Notes under the pieces: generated by a model
Told to the model about the DNA's origin: nothing
Database searches by the model: none
Seen by the model: only the letters and a program-made list of their open reading frames with translations
Shown here: one piece after another, positions 46,801-59,131 of the stretch
Layout of the letters: every line of letters starts with the position of its first letter
Position numbering within the stretch: position 1 is the stretch's first letter
Made by a program: the position numbers and the translations under genes
NCBI GenBank assembly: GCA_963924555.1
Contig: OZ004593.1
Span: 186,001-250,000 of the forward strand
Source of the DNA: Crambe crambe
Taxonomy: Eukaryota > Porifera > Demospongiae > Poecilosclerida > Crambeidae
Reading direction: 5' to 3'
DNA: 64,000 nt

Positions 46801-47747
46801 AAGGCAGATCACATGGTAATCACATGACTGGTTATTACTGGATGAGACTGTACCGTTGCAACAGCTTCTGCAGACACTTGGGCCTGTGTTCCTTGTGAGG
46901 AGAGAGAGGTCACTATCTGGTCCACCAAATTCTGTGGGAAAGGTAAAAGGAATGTCAACGGACAAGGCAAGTAGCATCCACTAAAGGAAGAGGAGAATTG
47001 CAAATCAAATCTATGGAATGGCATAATCTTACGGAATGGGGATATAATGGAATGGCATCATGGGGAATGTAGTTTGGGAATGACCTGGGTGACCTGTGTG
47101 ATGTCACTATGGGAAGACACAGGGATGTTGCCCACAAAGACCAGGTCTTGAGAGGCCTGGATTGTGATTCCACCACCAACCCCTCGTCCCCCCACCTCTG
47201 CTCCTCCTCCTGTCCCAGTCCCGGGGGTAGCAGCTGCACCCGTGCCAACAGAATCCCCACCCTCGGTGGCAGCAGTTCCTTGAGCAAGAGAAGGAGGCGG
47301 TCTTTTAACCAGGTGAATAACCTTACCGTCAACACCTAACAACCAAAACAACTTAATCATGCAAAAAGTATACGAACAAAGAAATAACAGAATGGCCACC
47401 TAAAATAACTTTCAATTTGTACACTTTCACTCAGGGGAATCACCACAAACTTACCATACTCTTTCAATGGTTTCTCATCTTTGAGCACTTTGCCCTGAAA
47501 AATCAACCTCTGTTCCTCTAGCACTATGCCCTGCCACATAATAACACCGAATTTCAACAACTGATGTATCAAAAAAATATCCTTAATACACTCACCATCT
47601 TCTTCAAGATCTCTTCCCTCAATGTTTTAACTGTCACCTACAAAAAAAATGGATCAGCCAGTTACCCTAATAAAACCTTTCACTCACATCATCTGACAGT
47701 TCAAAATCCTCACTGCCCGAATCTATAGTCTTCACGGTAACCTTCAT
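40815..47747 (-). CDS. BAG6: BAG6 (BAT3) chaperone/ubiquitin-quality-control protein
   Basis: A many-exon gene. The N-terminal ubiquitin-like domain begins MKVTVKTIDSGSEDFELSDD and continues EEQRLIFQGKVLKDEKPLKEYG and VDGKVIHLVKRPPP, as in BAG6. Mid-regions match BAG6 blocks (DEEATMATRIALTVKDFHYYIGHAYVSL, VEPAQRLQPGLFNFVREKLL, THCSGLFSSVIRHC). Near the C-terminus is PFSDAYLSGMPAKRRK, the conserved BAG6 nuclear-localisation block, then a final BAG-like helical segment ending at 40815. BAG6 holds hydrophobic proteins for tail-anchored insertion or degradation. The human Pro-rich middle is replaced here by Glu/Lys/Gly-rich low complexity (44000-45100, including 15 glycines and repeated KEGEGGAKEG-type units). 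The intron around 42207-42880 carries two foldback elements. Confidence 0.92.
42237..42328. repeat. Foldback element, 36-base arms, BAG6 intron
   Basis: Left arm 42237-42272 and right arm 42293-42328 are inverted copies with a handful of mismatches (core GGTTTCTGGTGGATTTAGTG against CACTAAATCAACCAGAAACC), with a 20-base loop. Could be a small MITE or a structured RNA when transcribed. Confidence 0.8.
42626..42738. mobile_element. Foldback/MITE-like element, BAG6 intron
   Basis: Arms 42626-42658 and 42706-42738 are inverted with 2 mismatches in 33 (core AAAGCTTGTTGGGTTTGAAA). Weaker inverted similarity continues outward to about 42570 and 42790, so the full element may be near 220 bases. No coding capacity. 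Confidence 0.7.
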
Positions 47748-47903
47748 TTTCTCTGTTGCAGTGTCACTAGCTTCTAACACACGAGGAAAGTCACTTGGGT
47801 CCGGGTCGCCCCTTCAATGATCTGAGCATGCGCTATGCGCTCAGATTTGATGTGCTTTATTTGGAAAAACACTGCCAGCTCCTCATTGAGATTTCTGCAT
47901 TGA
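47748..47903. promoter_or_regulatory. Divergent promoter region, BAG6 (-) / NELFB (+)
   Basis: 156 bases between the start codons. An open frame in phase with NELFB extends upstream of its ATG into this region, so the true NELFB start could be earlier or this may be leader sequence. No consensus element identified. Confidence 0.55.
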
Positions 47904-49900
47904 TGTCGGACAATACAGGAGCAGGATACATTACAAATGTCTTCAAGGAAGCTGAAGACTCGCTGGATGGAATAGCAACGGTCCAGCAAGACAATAAAGT
48001 CCGTATCTCCTCCATGCAGCCTGCTTTGCCAATGTTAGATCTGCATGGAGTCACTAGAGCAGACATTCACACCAGTCTCTTCCGCACCATGCAAGATAAA
48101 CTCCTCCTCAAAGTGGACAGTCTAGAAAACAGAGGGTTGACGAAACTACTGGATAAATGTTTCAGGTACATAGGTGCAGAAGAGGAACTAAGATCAGTGT
48201 GCCTTTGTATCATGGAAAAGCTTCCCAGCGTTGATTCAAAATACCTTTCACACATTGCGGACAACCACGATCTGTACACTGCCTGTCCCTGTGAGGTGAA
48301 GCGACAGATCTGGCAATCCAACCAAGGCCTCTTTGGAGAGGCTGTTAGTCCCCTTCTGGATCAGTACGTAGCCGAGAAAGAAAGCATACTCTGTTTCTCC
48401 TTAGGAGAAGGAATGGAGGGCAAGCCGACATCTTTCCTCTCCCTCTTACCGAAGGCTCGAAGACATAGTCGTATTGTTCAGGAGCTTATTGAGATGGTGG
48501 GCTCATCACAGCCTCTTTATAACACTTTGCTTCAATTCCTGCGGACTCTTTTCCTACGCACTCAAATCAGCCATTATTGCACCCTCCGTGCTGACATCCT
48601 GATGAGTCTTCATGATGGGGAGAGTCCCATTTGCTCCACTGATCGCTGCTACAAGTTTGCTTGGTGTCTGGATGCCTGTGTTAGGGTGGGACACGTCGAC
48701 AAGAAGAAAGGAAGAGAACTTTATTCCTTTCTGGAAACCCTCACAGGAGGCGATGAAATATTAACGTGAGGGAGTAGACTCACTTGGGGTTTATTGTGAA
48801 AAGGTGGCATTATATAGATTTTTCAGGGGAGCATTCACTACCCCCAGAGATTCAGTAACTTGTTGCCTAGTTTGATATTCTTCTCCCCTCCCCCAAATGG
48901 TTGTCCCCCCCTTAAGTCGAATCCTAAATGCAGCCTTTTCATGTCTTATAATATTTGCAGGGATGTGGCTATGTTACTACGAGATCCTTATGCAATGAAT
49001 GCTATATGTAAAAGCATCTTAAACTGTCTTACTAGCCTCTCTGAAGCAAACAAGTTACCCAGAGTGAGTGAGTGAGTGAGTAAGGGAGATAATGATTTGA
49101 ACTGTTTTCAGGAGAGCAGTGAATTGGAATGTTTGGTGCGACTGCTGCAGTTGAGCCTTAAGGCTCTAACCATCATTGAATCCAAGGAATACTACGAGGA
49201 TCGTTTAGTGAGTGGGAGGGGCTGTTAGAACTATGGGAAAGTTTTAAAAATAATTGCTGGAATTTTCTTGTTTTTAGGATGCTGAATTGATGATTAAGTT
49301 TTTTCCTGATCTGATTTCACTGATGGTTGAAAACACTCTACGAGGCGTCCTCAAGCAACTGAAGGAAGACCACACCCCTTATTCCCCGCCTCCCCACTTT
49401 GCACAGTTCCTGTCTCGCCATAGTGGGGCCATGCACATCGTGTGTGGCTATGCTTTGCAACTCCTGGAAAAGAAAGACATCAGATCATTAACACTTCTCC
49501 TTCCCTCCATCGCCACAGCCTTCACAAAATCAGACTCTGTAGCAATGCCCGACTTGTTCCTCCATAATTTTGTCCTTGACTTGAGTGCTCAGAAGGAAAT
49601 GTTGAAGGAAGGTGCACTCTTGATTGTATTGCGAGATTTCTGGGTCCCCTGTTGCCAAGGTGATGAACACATTCTCTTGCATTTGTTTCGGATGTTGTGG
49701 TATGTCCATTCAAAGGTCAGCGATGCTCTCCTCAGGGAAGTCATGGAAACTGTAGAACCTGGAAAAGAGGTGGGCATCATATGGAATTGTGATGGCACTA
49801 TTTAGATTTTTAAACATTTCTTTTTTTACAGTCAAGCCACACAGCACATGAACAGTATCAACTTTTACTAGATCATATTCAATCATCAAGTAATATTTAG
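47904..49900 (+). CDS. NELFB: NELF-B (COBRA1), negative elongation factor subunit
   Basis: Exons 47904-48765, 48961-49062, 49112-49207, 49278-49769 and 49832-49900. It aligns with human NELFB throughout: ISSMQPALPMLDLHGVTR, CPCEVKRQIWQSNQGLFGEAVSPLLDQYV, LLQFLRTLFLRTQISHYCTLRADILMSLHD, CYKFAWCLDACVR and the helical C-terminus ending EPGKESSHTAHEQYQLLLDHI. NELF pauses RNA polymerase II near promoters. ATG 47904 is chosen because it gives an N-terminus of the human length; the same frame is open further upstream with another ATG near 47829. No long Pro-rich tail as in human. Confidence 0.95.
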
Positions 49901-50079
49901 AAGAATTGCCATTTGAGTAGCATTTAATCTTTTAATATGTATCCATAAAAAAATGATAAAGAAATCACGATCTTAGTATCATAAAAACGATAGAGAAAAT
50001 CAACATAATTAGTATAACAGTTATGTCAGAATGATAGTCTGTCCAATAGAATGATAGTTGGTCAATACCCTTCTAGTCC

Positions 50080-52046
50080 TCAGAGAAGATGCATATGCTT
50101 GGAGGTTCCTGCAGTGTCTTCTTCTGAACACCACAAGAGGTCTTTGGCACAGCTGGCACCCACTTGACGAAGAGGACGTTTGCCATGAGATAAACCTCGT
50201 CCTATTCCAATCACCTTTTTGGGACTGGGTACACCTCGAACGTTATCCAGCATCCTAGAATAATGGACCATGCCTCTTCCTTGGGGTATGCTGGCCTTGG
50301 GGACATTGGGTGTCCTATGTGTAGGGGTACCCCTAGTCGTTATTATGGGAGATGGCATAGGAACAAGACCATCACTTGTGGTTTGGTGGGGGGCCCCTAG
50401 ATGTGGTGTAGGAAGCAGACCATCACTCTTGGTTTGGCTAAGTGTGGAAGGCATGAAGATACTGGAGGGAGTTCCATCTTTGTGTGGTGACACAGAAACA
50501 CTGGATGTGGTTACATCTTTATCAGAGTAGACAGGAGTGTCTGGGCAAGTTGTATCTTCATGAGGGGGCATGGGACCCCTGTTGTCTTTTTGAGTGGGCA
50601 TAGAGCCCTTGTTGTCCTCATGAGGGGACATCAGCCCTCCGTCGTCTTCATAAGAGGACATCGACCCTCCATCATCTTCATGAGGGGGGATATGGCTCCC
50701 CTTGTCTTCATGAGGGGGCATAGGGCTCCCCCTGTCTTCATGGGGAGGTACAGGGGTACTGGAGGGGGGCAAAGGAGTGCTGGAAGGTGTGGCCTCCTCT
50801 AGAGGGTGCACAGGAATCTCGGAAGACATGGCAGCTTCAGGACTTGATTTTTCATCAGAACTCTCTTCTATAGTAACTGTCATATTTTCACCATCCTGTT
50901 CATCCTTTAGATCTAGACAAACCATCTCTTTTTCCAAGTAATTTTCTTCTTTTGAAGAGACTTCTTCACTCTCAATGGCGTCCGATACACGAGGGACTTC
51001 AGGTCCACCAGAGGAGGGTTCTTCACTCTCAATGGCATCCGATACACGAGGGACTTCAGGTCCATCAGAGGAGGGGGGAAGTCCACCTTCTTGGTTGCTG
51101 CTAGTAGCAAGAATACGAGGGGGGATATGGCTCCCCCTGTCTTCATGAGTAGGTACAGGGGTATTGGAGGGGGGCAAAGGAGTGCTAGGAGGTGTAGCCT
51201 CCTCTAGAGGGGGCACAGGAATCTCAGAAGACATGGCGTCTTCAGGAGGAATTCTTGATTTTTTTTCATCAGCACTTTCTTCTGTCATATTTTCACTATC
51301 CTGTAGATCTAGACAAACCATCTCTTTTTCCAGGTAATATTCTTCTTTTGAAGAGACTTCTTCACTTTCAATGGCGTCCGATACACAAGGGACTTCAGGT
51401 CCCTCAGAGGAGGGAAGTCCACCTTCTTGGTTGCTGCTACTAGTAACAAGAATACACACACCATCTATGGGTGTGGCTTCATCTACAGGCGAGACACATG
51501 GAATGGGTGTGGCATCAGATGACTCTGAAGTGGGCACAGCATCATCACTATTATAAGTGGGCGGAGTATCAGACAGGTCCTCATAGGGTGCGTGAGAGAG
51601 TACATTCTCCTCAGAATCAGCAACTACCTGTACCTGTGCAGTGGCTTCACCAGATGCAATACTGTTCCCTGAAGAGGTGTGGTCAGCTCCATCTTGGACT
51701 TTCTGGACTTGTGAAGAGTCATGTTGCTGGCGATGATAAGTCTCCATATCTTCATGGGGGGGGGGGGGAGATAAGTGGGAGATTTCACTGGATACCTGCT
51801 CCTTACCATCATTCACATTTATCCATTCTTCTTCCGATGAGCTGCTGATGCCCTCAGAGCTACTCACCTCAGAACTACTCACTCCACTGGCAGACAACTC
51901 TGAAGAACCTTCAATCATCTTCTCTCCTTTCCTCTGCTCCTTGCTAAGCTCAATCTCCTTCAAAACTCCAATGAGCTGTTGTAGGAGCATGTCAGCACCA
52001 TCAGACTCCTTAGCCATTCTCTTTAGTATCATGTCCCTGTACAGCG

Positions 52047-52090
<44 letters not shown>

Positions 52091-55000
52091 CTGTAACATG
52101 TCTGATTTCATATTTTAGGAGACTTACTTCTTTTCCTTTAGTCTTGGTGGAGTCTTGATGACTTCACTGTTGTAATATTCGGAGTCACAGCTGCTTGAAG
52201 GAGTGGATATCCCATCCAACAAATCTGACACTTGTTGATCACCATTCCGTTCTTCCATAACGTCATTCTGTTCCACTTCTCCTTTAGTTCCATTTCCATT
52301 TTGTCGATTCTTTTCCACTTCTTCAGTTCCATTCCCATTCCATCGATTGGCTTGTTGTGGGGGGAGTTGAAAGGGAGGGGCTTGACAGGATGGAGGAACT
52401 GCAGACATGCTCCTTGACGGGTCCATGAGAAGCTGAGGACCATGAACCCTGTACCCAAGGGGCCACTGAGGGGTCATGCCAGGGGGGGGCATCCCAGGAG
52501 GAACCATTCCAGGAGGGGCCATCCCAGGAGGCAGCATTGGTGGTGGTGGCATGGGGTACATGAATGGCTGTTGTTGTTGTTGTTGTTGTTGCTGCTGCAG
52601 TAGAAAGAGCTGTTGCTGGTAGAATTGCATCAAGTTAGGAGGAAGGATCTTTTGTGGGTGTGGTTTGATGGGTGTGGTCTGTTGAGTGGGGCTGACTGGT
52701 GATTGGATCTGTGATGGAAATGATGATTGTTGCTGATTCATGAATGGATGATGAGGTTCTGATGAAGGGTCAGTGGGTGCTGGTGGATGATGAGGCATAG
52801 CTTGAGGGACGGACACTGGGGGCACACATGGTCCCTTTGGCTTGCGGACCACAGGAACTGATTTGCCATCACCCTATGATTTATAATAACATAAGAGTAC
52901 CAATACAGTCAAATGGGCATAAACAATGCAAGTGAGCATTATATGGAATGACTGCATTGGTATAATCGACAACATGCACGATAGTGCATATTTGCTCACT
53001 CCTTCAAGTGGAACTTGTAGACTGTAATCCTCTGTCCCAACCTCATCTTCTGGAGTGTCAATCTCAAAGAGGGCCAACCCCTGGTTAACAAGGGCATCGT
53101 TAATAAACACATCTCTCTTAGTAGATGTGTCCACAAGATACAGAGATAACATTCGATTCTGAGGAAGAGGGGAAAAGTAACAGGTTTATTGCCAGCACAT
53201 ATATCGCCATGATATTGACCACCTTGATAGCAGTTACCACAGCAACTAAAGGCAGGTCTTTTGTCATCTGTTTAAGCAGCTGATTTGCCCTCAAGCTCCA
53301 AGCCTACGAAATGGACCAATAATGATGCGGTTTAGCAAAAATCTGCATGTAAAAAACTTACACTTCCAGCTGGCTTGAGGTGGCAGAGCCTGCATTGGAC
53401 AGCTTGGGCTGGTAGGAGGAGGTAGTTTGGTCTCGACTGACGAATGGAGGTGATCGGTAACTCAGCAATGTTTCCATAGTCCACGTACTTGATCCTAACT
53501 ACGTCCGCACACACAAGCTTCTCTACCTCTGCTCGATACCAGTAGCCATCATTGTTGAAGGAGGCGCAACAAGGCTAGGAAATGAACAGAATCGATGCTA
53601 GGACTGTCTCTCTCTCTCCACCTCCCTCCTCCCCTCTCCCTCTCTTCCCCCTCCCCCTCCCCCTTCCACAGACAAGAAGGATCACCTGTCCTGGGTAAGT
53701 TCCTTCAATGGTGTAACTCTTGCCTTCCTTGGATCTGTAGAAGTTGGTCATGTCTTCCTGGAGACACTCCAGGACTTGAGTGGTCTCCTTGCCGATGAGC
53801 TGTATGAATAAACTGCTGGGTGACCTCACTTCTGTCACATAGACCGAGATGAATTGAGAACCGGATGGCTTTGGCAGTGCCACACCCTTGTACACGGAAG
53901 GCTGGGACTTCAGGGCCTCCTTCTTCCCAGCGGAACAATAACCCTGTAATAATATTATAACCAGTTGTTCAATTAGCAGAATCTAAGCATACCTAAATTC
54001 ACTTGAGTGCTAAAATCTTTTATTCCAGAAATTTACCAAAGTCAAAGGTTGATAGCACATTTTTAGCTGAAATACTTGCCTCTTTCCCCTTCTGTTTTGA
54101 ACCATCCTCCTCCTCCTCCTCCTCCTCTTCCTCTGAGTGAGGCCATGTAGAGAAGACCATCACTGAGTCAGAGTCAGGAGTCTTTACCACCTGCACTCCT
54201 GGCACCCTCTGAAGCAGTTCAGCAGAAGACGAGAAACCCATCTCTTCCACTGGAAACCCACACTCATTCACAGTCTACACAATTGAGAACGAAGCAGTAC
54301 AGCACGTGACATTGACAGGATGCATCCTCACTTCGAATTGCTTGGGGAAACTGGAAAGGGGGATTCCCTGGGTAACTCCCTTGAGCGTGCGGTGGATGGC
54401 TGCTATCAGCTCCTGGGAGACGTAAGCACTATGATGAAACTGATGGTTGTTGGCAACTGCACAAAAGATTGTGCCAAAAAATTTTAAAAAGCACTTTTAT
54501 CTCAACACAATTGTCTAACCCTTTCGAGGTTTGGTTCCCTTAAGGTAGACGAGCCAGTCCCCCACACCCCCAGGTCTCTCCAGGGCACAGCACGGCACAG
54601 AGTGCAACATGTGCACCACACTGCTGTAACCAAGGGAACGAACATCAAGACTCTTCCCACAAAACTCCTGCACTCAATAGAAAATGCACGTGATTAAGTA
54701 AATATTTATACAATCACTATCAGAGTTTTAATTACCTTGTACTGGACTAAGAACCTGGACACCCAAATACCAGCCTCATTGGCCTGGAGAAAACACTTGA
54801 TATGCTCCAATATCGTCCATGGGATCTTCCTTGTCTTCTTCTCACTTACAGGAGCCTTAATCTCGTCCATCAGCTTCTTCTTCATCTCTGGACTTAGCTC
54901 CAAGGAATGGAGACTCTCCTCCTCCTTTGGCCCTTCCCTCCCTCCCTGCTTCTTGTTCACACCTCCATCACACTCTTTTACAGCAAACAAGATCCCGTTA

Positions 55001-55896
55001 ATACATTTCTTTAGAAGAACACAGCACAAAAGGTTGCCAGGCATGCAAGAAAGCTACATGTGAGGGCGGCAATCCTTTTCTGCTGTTAACTATTCACTTG
55101 TTGCAGCTGTGGAATTCTGTACAACATCACTATTTGTAATCTCATGGGCTTTCTGCAAAGAACACCAGTTGATAGAGCTATTCTTCTCCTTGCCCCCTAT
55201 AATCAACCAATTCTTACTATGAAAGAGATGGAAATGGCCACGTCTATCAATCTGATTCTCACCTGGATTTTCCTTCTTTGCACTCGCTCTTCCCTGAGGA
55301 ATGACCCTCTTCACCATCTTGATATTTCTAGTGGTATCATTGCAGATTAACAGGATGTCAGGCACAGATAAAATCATCGCTTCAAGGGAGGAGAACCCCC
55401 AATGATGGTAGGCAATGTAATGATGGAAACGTTTAGCAAAGGCCTCATTGAAAGACTTGAGTGCAATTCCATTTGGGTGGGAGAGCATTAGCTCTTTGAG
55501 TCGTATCTTGAATATTGGGGGCACCTCTGGTTCTTTTGGTTCCGGCTGGTAATTCTTTGTCACCATGTTTAAGTGGACGTGTGATGAAGAGCACGTTCCC
55601 GGACGGCTCCTTTGCTTAGAGACTAGTTTCTGAATATTTGCTGTTTTACTATCAGCCACACCATACAGTGTGACGTTATTTCGTGTCCGGCAGATGCTAA
55701 CAACGTCCGGCATGGATTGGATGAAATCCATGAAGTTGGAGAAACCGAGGAAGTGGTACGGAATACTTTCACCCAGCATTTGAAGGTAGTCGTTTTGAAG
55801 CTGTCTGGGAGTGCATCCATGCTTGCTGGAGATCAACAGCGCTCTGATTTCTCTCTTTAACGTCGGCAAATCCTTCACTTTGCAGTCGCTGGCCAT
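50080..55896 (-). CDS. LOTUS-Tudor protein, TDRD5/TDRD7 type
   Basis: The first exon (55896-55263) holds two OST-HTH/LOTUS domains (LPTLKREIRALLISSKHGCTPRQLQNDY and IFKIRLKELMLSHPNGIALKSFNEAF). Two further LOTUS-like modules follow around 54920-54540 (IPWTILEHIKCFLQANEAGIW) and 54450-54030 (VSQELIAAIHRTLKGVTQGIPLSSF, then VNECGFPVEEMGF). An extended Tudor domain lies at 53900-53000 (YVTEVRSPSSLFIQLIG, NNDGYWYRAEVEKL, RIKYVDYGNIAELP). The C-terminus is Pro/Gln-rich (polyQ at about 52590) then acidic and repetitive to the stop at 50080. LOTUS proteins bind and stimulate Vasa-type helicases, and Tudor domains bind methyl-arginine of Piwi proteins, so a germ-granule/piRNA role is inferred. One Tudor favours TDRD5; retaining the sequence after 55263 would give a short LOTUS-only product ending at 55090. 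Confidence 0.85.
50560..51470 (-). repeat. Coding repeats in the LOTUS-Tudor C-terminus
   Basis: Two levels. An about 370-base unit occurs twice (roughly 51470-51100 and 51050-50730), encoding GPEVPRVSDAIESEEVSSKEE, LEKEMVCLDL, AMSSEIPV-PLEEAT and PVPTHEDRGS. Inside it, GPEVPRVSDAIESEE is itself tandemly duplicated at about 51060-50960. From 50750 to 50560, about seven 30-base units encode MPPHEDxGS variants. All are in frame. Confidence 0.85.
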
Positions 55897-56002
55897 TTTC
55901 AGGATCTAGGAGCCGGCGCTAAAAGACCACGTGGGATTGTTCAAGGTCAAAGTTCAGTCACGTGGAAAATGGATTCGACCCTTTACCAACCCAAGGGGGG
56001 AA
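55897..56002. promoter_or_regulatory. Divergent promoter region, LOTUS-Tudor gene (-) / SNRNP35 (+)
   Basis: 106 bases between start codons. It contains CGACCCTTTACC at 55976-55987, the same core as the motifs before DAXX and TMCO1, and two CACGTGG/CACGTGGA E-box-like strings (55928 and 55960). An out-of-frame ATG at 55970 is a short upstream ORF. Confidence 0.6.
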
Positions 56003-57118
56003 ATGGCAGCTCTGGAAGGAGAAGACCATGAATATGACAGTCAGAAGAGAGAGGAATGGGCTCCACATGTGCTGGACTATGGATACTATAGTGCTTTGAA
56101 ATCTGGTAGTATTGATGGCACAGATAAACTGCCTCATGACCATGCTACTGTCAGAGCAATGAATTCAAACTGTAAGTTGTAATAGACTGCCAATGCTGCT
56201 GTTCTTAATGCACCTCAAAATTTAATACCAGATTATCCTAACAAGCAGGTGAAGGGAGATCCAGAGAAAACCTTATTTATCGCTAGACTCAGTCATGATA
56301 CTACCGAAGGTGAGGTGATCTTTTTCCCTATGATACGTCAAGTGATCCGTTCATAACAACTCTAATAGAGGTGCTGCAGAATGCTTTTTCCAAGTATGGA
56401 AAGATTGAAAGCTGCAGACTAGTGCGTGATATTGGTATGTAATGGTGTCAGTCTAGTACCACTAAACCACACCCCAATGTTACCCAGTCACTGGAAGATC
56501 AAAGGGTTATGGATTTGTGGAATTCAAACACTCAAAAGACACGGAGAAGGCACATCAAGTGAGTGAGTATCAATGAGATATTTTCAGTGAGATATTTTAA
56601 GGCCGCGGTATTTAACTGTTTCTCAGGCCCTTCCTCCCTCCTCAATTTGGACAGTTCTTGCCTGGGATTAAATTACCACAGCCTAATGTTGTCTTTTGTG
56701 CAGGCTTGCCACCACATGTTTCTGGATAATGCACAGCTGTTAGTGGAGTATGAGTGTGAGAGAATTCTCCCTGGATGGGTTCCTAGACGATTAGGTATTC
56801 ATTTTCAGTACTTGTACCATTAGAGTTGATTCGTTTTCTGCTATTTTCAGGTGGTGGATTAGGAGGAAAGAAAGAGTCTGGTCAGTTAAGATTTGGAGGG
56901 AGAGAGAGAGCATTCAGGAAACCCATGTAAGTCCACTTTTGGAGTTTTAGTACTTGTGTTCAAGTGAGACTTATTCCTTTAGTGTTCTTGGGAGTAGACC
57001 CTTGGGGAAAAGAGAGGGTCCTGGATCTGGTTGGCAAGGAAGAAATATAAGAGAGAGATATCGAGAAAGAAGTCCACCTAGCTATTCTTCTCGAAGAGAC
57101 TTTAGAAAACACTATTAG
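56003..57118 (+). CDS. SNRNP35: U11/U12 snRNP 35 kDa protein (minor spliceosome)
   Basis: Eight exons: 56003-56171, 56232-56309, 56369-56434, 56488-56558, 56704-56794, 56851-56926 and 56983-57118 (with one possible extra split). [21 protein letters not shown] matches the family N-terminal signature. The RRM has RNP2 (TLFIARL) and RNP1 (SKGYGFVEF). The post-RRM block [31 protein letters not shown] is almost identical to human, and an RS-type tail ([18 protein letters not shown]) ends it. It is specific to the U11/U12 di-snRNP that recognises U12-type introns, so its presence implies a working minor spliceosome in this organism. Confidence 0.96.
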
Positions 57119-57196
57119 ACTCGACTACTGCGTTTTTTACACTGACGATACTTACCAACACATGTTCATTGCTTACGACCTTTACCAATAATTACT

Positions 57197-58120
57197 ATGA
57201 TCTATCTTAGATTTGTCTTCAGTCTCTTCCTTTCTTTATTGTTCTCCTGGTATGGAGTTAGGAGAAAATCCTTGAATTTATCAGGAGGTGTAGCTGCTAT
57301 TGTAGTGGGTGCTGTTTTAACTGCTGCCAATGGCTGTTTCTGCCTGGCTCTGCTTGCTTTCTTCTTCACTTCTTCCAAACTGACGAAGTGGAAAGGATCT
57401 GAGAAGAGGAAGCTGGAGCACGACTTCAAGGAAGGTAATTTATACCTGTCTTACTAAATATAGCATTCTATTCATAGCTCCATTTCTGCAGGTGGGCAGA
57501 GAAACTGGGTTCAAGTGATTTGCAATGGGGGTGTGGCAACTATTGCAGCCATATGCTATGTACTCAGTGGTGGTGGATTTGAGGAGCACCCATTTTATCT
57601 CAATCACCATCCATACACTTTATCAGCTGTGGCATGTATTTCTGCTCTGGCCTGCTCCTGCGGAGACACGTGGGCTTCTGAAGTGGGCTCAGTGATTGGA
57701 GGAACCCCTTACCTGATTACTACTTGGAAACGAGTGCCCAGAGGTACGAATGGAGGTGTGACTCTTATAGGGATCGTGTGCAGTTTTGCTGGAGGGGTAG
57801 TGGTGGGTGTGGCTTATTTCGCTGGCCTGGCAATGCTGGTTGGGTTTGAATCACAAAGAGATGCACTGTCCCAATCCTCTGTCATCCTCCTAGGAGGCAT
57901 GGCAGGATTGGGAGGGTCTTTGGTGGACTCTTTGTTGGGAGCAACTGTACAATACTCTGGCTATTCTGAGAAAGGAGGTTGCATTGTCCACCAACCGCTA
58001 GGCAAAGATGTTAAGCATATATCAGGATGGAATATTCTAGATAACCATTCTGTTAACTTTGTTTCATCTGTACTGACAGCACTCATTGTTCCACTGTTTT
58101 TATACCTTTTTATGATTTGA
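57197..58120 (+). CDS. TMEM19: TMEM19 (DUF92 membrane protein)
   Basis: Two exons, 57197-57434 and 57492-58120, about 288 residues with six or more membrane segments. Family blocks seen are GGVAAIVVGAVLTAANGCFC, FFFTSSKLTKW, CSCGDTWASEVGSVIGGTPYLI, VPRGTNGGVTLIG, GSLVDSLLGATVQYSGY and the end DNHSVNFVSSVLTALIVP. DUF92 also contains plant phytyl-phosphate kinase (VTE6) and archaeal/bacterial relatives; the animal protein's function is not established. It starts 78 bases after the SNRNP35 stop on the same strand. Confidence 0.93.
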
Positions 58121-58162
58121 TTATGTCATGAGTGTTGGTGTGCTATAAATGGAGTAGGTCCA

Positions 58163-59131
58163 CTACATGATTGTGTCCAAGAGTGTTCTAATAGTTGGAT
58201 CACTAGTTACTTCGATTGGTCTCCCTCCATCACAATCACACAAGTTCTTATCAACACCTGGCACTAAGAGGAGAAACTTCACCATGTCTATGTGACCACA
58301 TGATGTAGCTGAAAAAAGAGAATGGTTCTGTAGTTAGTTGACAGTTTAAGCCATCACACCCTTACCATAATGGAGAGGAGTTTGTAAGTCACAGTCTTGT
58401 CGATTAATGTCTGCACCTTCTTCCACTAGTAAATGAGCAACCTCCAAGTGTCCTCTGTCACAAGCCCAATGTAAAAGGGACATTCCCTGTGATTACATGG
58501 AGAGTAAAATCCTACAATAATATCTTTAATCATAATGAACCTCTTCATCCAATGTGTTTACATTGTTCCTTGTTACCACGGCAGCCACCTTTGCCACTTG
58601 GCCATCTTTGCACCAATCGAAAATGTTTTTTTCCTCATCTGGGATATCTTCAACACTGTTCATTAGTGTGCTAACCACAGGGCCCACTCCTCCTCTTCCC
58701 TCGTCAGTCTTTCTCACATCATCTGATGGTGGAGGGATCTTCTGCCACTGAGGATCTAACTTATTCACAAGCTCTACATACTTCTTCATGGCTTGCTCTG
58801 TTGACATGGTCCCTAACTTGCTCCATGCATCCCTAAAATAAAACACTGGATCACACTAAGACCATCAAGTTTTAATAATACCACTCACCATTTAGCCCTA
58901 CCAGACATGTCAAATATTCCAGGCTTTGATATGGTGCAGGGACCTTCACTGGCCTGTATTAAAATAATATGCCTTTCCTCTCAGACTCTAGCAATAACTC
59001 TTTTCTACCTGCTTGAAAAGTCCATAGAGGTTGAGTTTTTGTTCCGTTGGTAGTTTCAGCTTTCTATTGTTTCTCATACATTCCGCTGCTTGCTGGAATA
59101 CTACTTCTATACTTATGTCTCCAGTGGCCAT
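58163..59131 (-). CDS. ACBD6: ACBD6, acyl-CoA-binding and ankyrin protein
   Basis: Exons 59131-59009, 58953-58889, 58832-58541, 58486-58366 and 58308-58163. The N-terminal acyl-CoA-binding domain reads FQQAAECMRNNRKLKLPTEQKLNLYGLFKQ, GRAKWDAWSKLGTMSTEQAMKKYVELV. A linker leads to two to three ankyrin repeats (GMSLLHWACDRGHLEVAHLLVEEGADIN, TPLHYATSCGHIDMVKFLL). Same order and size as human ACBD6, which binds acyl-CoA and supports N-myristoylation. Confidence 0.96.

Noticed and set aside
50270-50802. Plus-strand repeat protein frames (RGHxPSVVFMRGH)
   Set aside because: Antisense reading of the MPPHEDxGS coding repeats of the LOTUS-Tudor gene.
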